Assembly: GCA_963767475.1 (NCBI GenBank)
Contig: CAVYEI010000002.1
Span: forward strand, 496,001 to 560,000
DNA: 64,000 nucleotides
Source of the DNA: WHSW01 sp963767475
GTDB taxonomy: Bacteria > Actinomycetota > Thermoleophilia > Solirubrobacterales > 70-9
Direction of reading: 5' to 3'
The position numbers and the translations under genes were made by a program. This document shows, one piece after another, positions 62,551 to 64,000 of the stretch. Positions within the stretch are counted from its first letter, which is position 1. Each line of letters starts with the position of its first letter. The notes below the pieces were generated by a model. The model saw only the letters and a list, made by a program, of their open reading frames with translations, was not told the origin of the DNA and did not search any database.

Positions 62551-63552
62551 ATGGCGATCCTGAAACGCTTCTCGACGCCAGCCAATCTGGCTGAGCCGAA
62601 CGACGATGACGCCGAAGCCTGGAGTCAGCTGGTCGAAGGATTCGTTGGTCCGTTTGCCGACGAGTTCGAGCAGTTCTATGACCCAATCGCGGATGACACT
62701 CCGGCTGACGCCGCCACCCGCATCGTTGCCTGGCGCGCCTTTCCAGCCCGTCTCGATCTGCTGCCCGAGCAAGAACGCTGGGGGCTCGCTGACACAAGCC
62801 GCAGTCAACAAGACGAATACTGCGAGTGGAGCGTCGAGAAAGATGGTGATGAGATCACTCGCGTCACCTTCACCACCGAGATCCCGCAGTACTTCCACCA
62901 CCTGGCCGAAAGCGATCGGCTCGAGGGAACCGAGCGTCTACCGGCCTTCTATCGAGAGTTTGTCGACGAGAATGTCGACCCTGCCCAGCTGTTCAAGCCC
63001 ACTGGTCGCTACGACGAAGACAACCCGCTCAACCAATCGACGTCGGGTCGCCTGGCTCATCTGACCCGAGACAACAATCTCTTCGCCGCGGTTGCGCTTG
63101 CCGCCCAGGCCACGGTCCTGCGCCAACGCGACGGTGTCCCGGTCGTTAAGCAGCAGGCGCTGGTCCAGTGCGCGGGCCTTGGCAACCACCTTCGACATAG
63201 CGATCCACAGATCGCCGGCGCCATCAACAACCTTGCCGGGCAGGGGTTCGACATCACGCTGACCGATCCGATCGGGATCTACATCGCCGGCATCGATTTG
63301 GCGGAAATGGTGGCGCCCGACGAGGCCGATGTTGCCGAGTTCTGGGCGATCGAGCGTGGCGACCAAGACCGGGCGCTGCGAGCCAGCTTCCGTGTCCCCG
63401 AAGAGCGCGGCTACACGGTCAGCAACGTCGAGTTGGCCGGACAGCCGATCGCTTTCGGCGCCCAACTGGCCGAGCGAGTGGAGATCAAAATTCGAGCCAC
63501 GGCCAAAGACGCAGGACAACAGGCTGAGCGGAAGCCCTGTCGGCCGGACTGA
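62551..63552 (+). CDS. SLATT-operon protein 2, 333 residues, unrecognised
   Basis: Starts two bases after the protein 1 stop (GAGGT in its end as ribosome site). No TM helix. Segments: WRAFPARLDLLPEQERWG, EYCEWSVEKDGDEITRVTFTTE, TDPIGIYIAGIDLAEMVAPD, FWAIERGDQDRALRASFRVPEE. Not recognised. Its repeated context with protein 1 and a two-TM protein suggests a three-part system. Confidence 0.75.
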   Translation: MAILKRFSTPANLAEPNDDDAEAWSQLVEGFVGPFADEFEQFYDPIADDTPADAATRIVAWRAFPARLDLLPEQERWGLADTSRSQQDEYCEWSVEKDGDEITRVTFTTEIPQYFHHLAESDRLEGTERLPAFYREFVDENVDPAQLFKPTGRYDEDNPLNQSTSGRLAHLTRDNNLFAAVALAAQATVLRQRDGVPVVKQQALVQCAGLGNHLRHSDPQIAGAINNLAGQGFDITLTDPIGIYIAGIDLAEMVAPDEADVAEFWAIERGDQDRALRASFRVPEERGYTVSNVELAGQPIAFGAQLAERVEIKIRATAKDAGQQAERKPCRPD

Positions 63553-63590
63553 CAACGGAGCTTGTCCGTCCGCCGACGTACCGGGAGCCC

Positions 63591-64000
63591 ATGGTCGAGG
63601 AGACTCAATCAATCAGTAAAGAGCTGGACCGAATCGAAGAATCGGCGATGTTCTCGGCCCAGGCGCAGTTCGAGCAGGCGAAGTATTGGCGCACTGTGAA
63701 CCTGATCCTCGGTGTCCCAGCGGGCGTCTTGGCTGCTGTCGCTGGCGCCACCGCTCTCGCGTCAACAACAGGTCGCGTCGCCGCAGGCATTGTGGCCCTG
63801 GTTGCCGCCGGTTTGAGCGCGATCACAACCACACTCAACGCGGCGCAACGGACCGAGCAAGCGCAAGCGGCCGGCAATCTGTACCTCGCCCTTCAGACAG
63901 ATGCGCGGATCGCCCGCGAGACCGACCTTCAGCACCTGTCCTACGATGAGGCGCGGGCGGCGCTCGTTGAGCTGCGTGTCCGCCAAGACGAGATCAATCA
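63591..64000 (+). CDS. SLATT-type two-TM protein (C-terminus cut by window)
   Basis: 137 codons to the window edge; ATG at 63591 with GGGAG upstream. Helix (SKELDRIEESAMFSAQAQFEQAKYW), then two TM helices (VNLILGVPAGVLAAVAGA and AAGIVALVAAGLSAITTTL), then a helix (NAAQRTEQAQAAGNLYLALQTDARIARE). This is the plan of SLATT domains ('SMODS and SLOG-associating two-TM effector'), which family knowledge links to nucleotide-signalled defence as membrane pores. Here it is coupled to two unrecognised proteins, not to a visible nucleotide sensor. Confidence 0.7.
   Translation, partial: MVEETQSISKELDRIEESAMFSAQAQFEQAKYWRTVNLILGVPAGVLAAVAGATALASTTGRVAAGIVALVAAGLSAITTTLNAAQRTEQAQAAGNLYLALQTDARIARETDLQHLSYDEARAALVELRVRQDEIN

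Overview
The window is high-GC DNA with tightly packed, often ATGA/GTGA-overlapping genes. Single-polypeptide sigma/zinc-finger proteins, a conjugative operon carrying a Replic_Relax domain, and the overall style suggest an actinobacterium. Thermoleophilia/Solirubrobacterales is my best guess, but that is inference. No rRNA, tRNA, CRISPR array or intact insertion sequence was recognised.

Region 1 (1-3165, minus) is a histidine-utilisation operon: hutH, a peptide-deformylase-like gene, then hutF, which is cut by the window edge. Region 2 (about 3460-23425, minus) is a long one-direction cluster of about 20 genes. It encodes relatives of histidine-pathway enzymes (a HisD-like dehydrogenase with altered active-site residues and a HisC-like aminotransferase), an SDR, an MDR oxidoreductase, a cupin, a ThDP enzyme, a phosphoribosyltransferase-like protein, a sugar nucleotidyltransferase, UDP-glucose dehydrogenase and a duplicated GT2-GT4 pair. 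Its promoter-proximal third holds several unrecognised proteins. Nearly every intergenic gap holds a strong, sequence-unrelated hairpin. The cluster looks like an uncharacterised pathway for a glycosylated small molecule or surface glycan.

Region 3 (23.4-27.3 kb) is a patchy accessory stretch: the tail of an MmyB-type regulator, an NTF2-like protein, a frameshifted membrane protein gene and a PD-(D/E)XK nuclease-like protein. Region 4 (27.3-42.0 kb, minus) is a conjugative type IV secretion operon. In transcription order it has a sigma/zf-HC2 membrane fusion, a Pro/Ala-tailed membrane protein with homopolymer tracts, VirB2-like (frameshifted), VirB6-like, PrgI/VirB3-like, VirB4, a bifunctional wall hydrolase, a CpaE/MinD-like protein, a SpoIIM-like protein, and a coupling ATPase fused to a Replic_Relax domain.

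Region 5 (42.0-51.1 kb) is mixed chromosomal content: a secreted protein, a crotonase, a second ThDP enzyme, an ECF sigma/anti-sigma pair, a CHRD protein, a secreted beta-propeller protein, and a GGDEF protein with a degenerate EAL domain. Region 6 (51.4-60.0 kb, minus) is an operon for acyl primer and fatty-acid synthesis: GntR regulator, E1-alpha, E1-beta, E2, a small protein, a FabD-FabH fusion, a carboxyltransferase and an SGNH esterase. About 56.5-59.7 kb of it is full of small indels that split reading frames without eroding the protein sequence. Region 7 (60.3-64.0 kb, plus) holds panD, then an operon of two unrecognised proteins and a SLATT-type two-TM protein cut by the window edge. 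That arrangement is a candidate for an undescribed membrane-effector (defence-like) system.
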